From assembly GCA_017517815.1 (NCBI GenBank), contig JAFWYA010000008.1, positions 1 through 24,957 on the forward strand: a stretch of DNA of 24,957 bases, read 5' to 3'. Shown here piece after piece: positions 23,400 through 24,957 of the stretch. Made by a program: the position numbers and the translations under genes. The first letter of the stretch is position 1. Every line of letters begins with the position of its first letter. The stretch comes from Clostridia bacterium. GTDB lineage: Bacteria; Bacillota_A; Clostridia; Christensenellales; Aristaeellaceae. The notes under the pieces are model-generated. The model was not told the origin of the DNA. It did not search any database and saw only the letters and a program-made list of their open reading frames with translations.

Positions 23400-24682
23400 T
23401 GCTGAGCCCTGAACTTCGCAGCCAGGTCAAGTATGTAGACGTCCTGGTCATCGGCGCCGGCCCTGCGGGCATGGCTGCCGCCATCGCCGCCAAGGAAGCT
23501 GGCGTGGACAACCTTCTGGTGCTCGAACGCGAGCAGAACATGGGCGGTATTCTCCGTCAGTGCATCCATAACGGTTTCGGTCTCCACCGCTTTAAGGAGG
23601 AGCTGACCGGCCCTGAATACGCCCAGCGCGACATCGACAAGGTGAAGGAACTGGGCATCGAAGTGCGCACCGGCACCACGGTTCTGAGCATTGATGAAGA
23701 CCGTTTCGTTACCGCCATCAGCCGTGAATACGGCGTGCAGATGTTCGAAGCTGGCGCGATCATTCTGGCCATGGGCTGCCGCGAGCGTCCCCGCGGCGCG
23801 CTGGCGACCCCCGGCACCCGCTGCGCCGGCGTGTACTCCGCCGGTACCGCTCAGAAGTTCGTCAACCTTGAGGGCTACATGCCCGGCAAGCGCTGCGTCA
23901 TTCTGGGCAGCGGCGACATCGGTCTGATCATGGCCCGCCGTATGACCCTGCAGGGCGCCAAGGTGCTGGCCTGCGTCGAACTGATGCCCTACTCCAGCGG
24001 CCTGAACCGTAACATCGTTCAGTGCCTGCAGGACTATGATATTCCGCTGTACCTCAGCCACACCGTCATCGACATTCAGGGCAAGGAGCGCCTCTCCGGC
24101 GTGACCGTGGCCGAAGTTGACAGTAATCGTCAGCCCATCCCCGGCACTGAGAAGCATTTCGACTGCGACACCCTGCTGCTGTCCGTTGGTCTGATCCCCG
24201 AAAATGAGCTGACCGAGATGGCCAACGTGGAAATGAGCACGCTGACCTCCGGCGCCATCGTTGACGACAGCCTGCAGACCAGCAAGGAAGGCATCTTTGC
24301 CTGCGGCAACGTGCTGCACGTGCATGACCTGGTCGACTTCGTCAGCGCTGAGAGTTTCAAGGCCGGCAAGGCCGCTGCCGAATATGTGCAGGGAAAGAAG
24401 CGCGAAGGCAAGTACGTCAACCTCAAGGACGGCAACGGTGTGCGCGGTGTTGTGCCCCAGAAGCTGCTGGTGCCCGACGGCGAAGCCGAAACCGTGCAGA
24501 TCATGTTCCGTCCCGCCGGCGTTTACAAGAACGCCACCGTGCGCGTGATGGACGGCGACCGCGAAGTTGCCAAGCTCAAGAAGCTCATCTTCACCCCCGG
24601 CGAAATGGCCGAGCTCAACCTCAAGCCCGAAGTCATCAAGGGCCTGAGCGGCGGCGACGTGACCATTCAGATTGAACAGTAA
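23399..24682 (+). CDS. FAD/NAD(P)-dependent pyridine nucleotide-disulfide-type oxidoreductase
   Basis: The electron-transfer partner of the preceding dehydrogenase; probably moves electrons between FAD and NAD(P) or another carrier. The 427 residues contain two dinucleotide-binding folds: DVLVIGAGPAGMAAA (14-28) for FAD and VILGSGDIGLIMAR (167-180) for NAD(P). The ATG-like LLLSVGLIPENEL segment and a C-terminal GIFACGNVLHVHDLVDFVS flavin-site loop, which replaces the usual GD motif, are also present. No redox-active CxxC is seen, so it is not a thioredoxin-reductase-type disulfide enzyme. The ATG overlaps the upstream stop by one base (TGATG), with AAAGGAG 8 bases before it. Strict co-expression with the glpA-like gene is likely. 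Which electron acceptor it serves cannot be read from sequence. Confidence 0.88.
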   Translation: MLSPELRSQVKYVDVLVIGAGPAGMAAAIAAKEAGVDNLLVLEREQNMGGILRQCIHNGFGLHRFKEELTGPEYAQRDIDKVKELGIEVRTGTTVLSIDEDRFVTAISREYGVQMFEAGAIILAMGCRERPRGALATPGTRCAGVYSAGTAQKFVNLEGYMPGKRCVILGSGDIGLIMARRMTLQGAKVLACVELMPYSSGLNRNIVQCLQDYDIPLYLSHTVIDIQGKERLSGVTVAEVDSNRQPIPGTEKHFDCDTLLLSVGLIPENELTEMANVEMSTLTSGAIVDDSLQTSKEGIFACGNVLHVHDLVDFVSAESFKAGKAAAEYVQGKKREGKYVNLKDGNGVRGVVPQKLLVPDGEAETVQIMFRPAGVYKNATVRVMDGDREVAKLKKLIFTPGEMAELNLKPEVIKGLSGGDVTIQIEQ

Positions 24683-24697
24683 GGAGGCCTGCGGTTT

Positions 24698-24957
24698 ATG
24701 GAACAGCAAATCACTTGTATCAACTGCCCCGTGGGCTGCCGTATGACCGTCACCGTGGAAGACGGCAAGGTGACCAAGGTTACCGGCAACACCTGCAAGC
24801 GCGGCGTGGCCTATGCCGAGCAGGAGTGCGTAGCGCCCCAGCGCATGGTGACCGCGGTCATCGCCGTGGCGGACCGCAAGACCCCCGTCAGCGTCAAGAC
24901 CCGCACCCCCATCCCCAAGGTCAAGATCTTTGAGTGCATGAAGCAGCTGGCCAACAC
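24698..24957 (+). CDS. DUF1667 protein, third gene of the module, 3'-truncated by window edge
   Basis: The first 86 codons of a cysteine-rich protein. It begins MEQQITCINCPVGCRMTV: Cys7, Cys10 and Cys14 form a CxxCxxxC motif, and Cys33 follows in NTCKRGVAYA. This is the DUF1667 pattern and resembles an iron-sulfur binding site of the ferredoxin or molybdopterin-oxidoreductase type. AAGGAGG lies 10 bases before the ATG and just after the stop of the previous gene, so it belongs to the same operon. In Firmicutes this family habitually follows the two preceding genes, and it may take the place of GlpC as electron carrier. The end of the gene is outside the window. Confidence 0.9.
   Translation, partial: MEQQITCINCPVGCRMTVTVEDGKVTKVTGNTCKRGVAYAEQECVAPQRMVTAVIAVADRKTPVSVKTRTPIPKVKIFECMKQLAN

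Noticed and set aside
23075..24709. 544-codon minus-strand open frame antisense to the oxidoreductase genes
   Set aside because: It covers two coupled plus-strand genes with intact nucleotide-binding motifs. Its own product is low-complexity.

Overview
The window is chromosomal DNA from a fairly GC-rich Firmicute, most likely a member of Clostridia and possibly a gut anaerobe. The evidence is the classic Firmicutes order def-fmt-rsmB-rlmN-prpC-prkC-rsgA-rpe, strong AGGAGG ribosome binding sites, consensus SigA-type promoters, an ATP-type PEP carboxykinase, a MutS2-family protein, and a glycerol-3-phosphate-type oxidoreductase module (FAD/BFD protein, pyridine-nucleotide oxidoreductase, DUF1667). 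The genus cannot be fixed from sequence alone. No rRNA, tRNA, CRISPR array, insertion sequence, phage gene or attachment site was seen.

Layout. (1) 1-1189, plus strand: the 3' three quarters of pckA, ending at a strong terminator that faces a second 14-bp hairpin closing the convergent minus-strand unit. (2) 1275-3769, minus: a two-gene unit, a MutS2-family ATPase without an Smr domain followed by a GNAT acetyltransferase, with a consensus promoter and a leader of about 200 nt. (3) 4059-5255, minus: a secreted DUF3048 protein with its own consensus promoter and terminator. (4) 5462-20442, minus: a 15-kb run of tightly packed genes, dacF-priA-def-fmt-rsmB-rlmN-prpC-prkC-rsgA-rpe-(small ORF)-rhlE-MATE transporter. 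Five junctions overlap (ATGA, TGATG or 8 nt), so most of it is probably one transcription unit starting at the promoter near 20512-20540. (5) 20686-21018, plus: a small membrane protein made of a duplicated segment, divergent from dacF. (6) 21122-21847, plus: tcdA with its own promoter. (7) 21945-24957, plus: the three-gene oxidoreductase module, whose last gene runs off the window.

How the genes work together. The long minus-strand run couples cell-wall trimming (DacF), replication restart (PriA), initiator-tRNA formylation and deformylation (Fmt, Def), rRNA modification (RsmB, RlmN), reversible Ser/Thr phosphorylation that senses the cell wall (PrpC, PrkC), 30S ribosome maturation (RsgA, a known PrkC-type substrate in Bacillus), pentose phosphate metabolism (Rpe) and RNA remodelling (RhlE). 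It is a growth and translation housekeeping operon. The plus-strand genes at the two ends are central carbon metabolism: pckA, and glycerol-3-phosphate oxidation feeding an unidentified electron acceptor.

Most of the window is well-known core biology. I did not find a convincing undescribed system. The parts least explained by known families are a 26-codon basic small ORF between rpe and rhlE that overlaps two terminator-like hairpins pointing the wrong way, the long leader of the mutS2-like gene, the duplicated LWHPGWLIFL membrane protein, and a 17-bp palindrome at the expected transcript start of the glpA-like gene.
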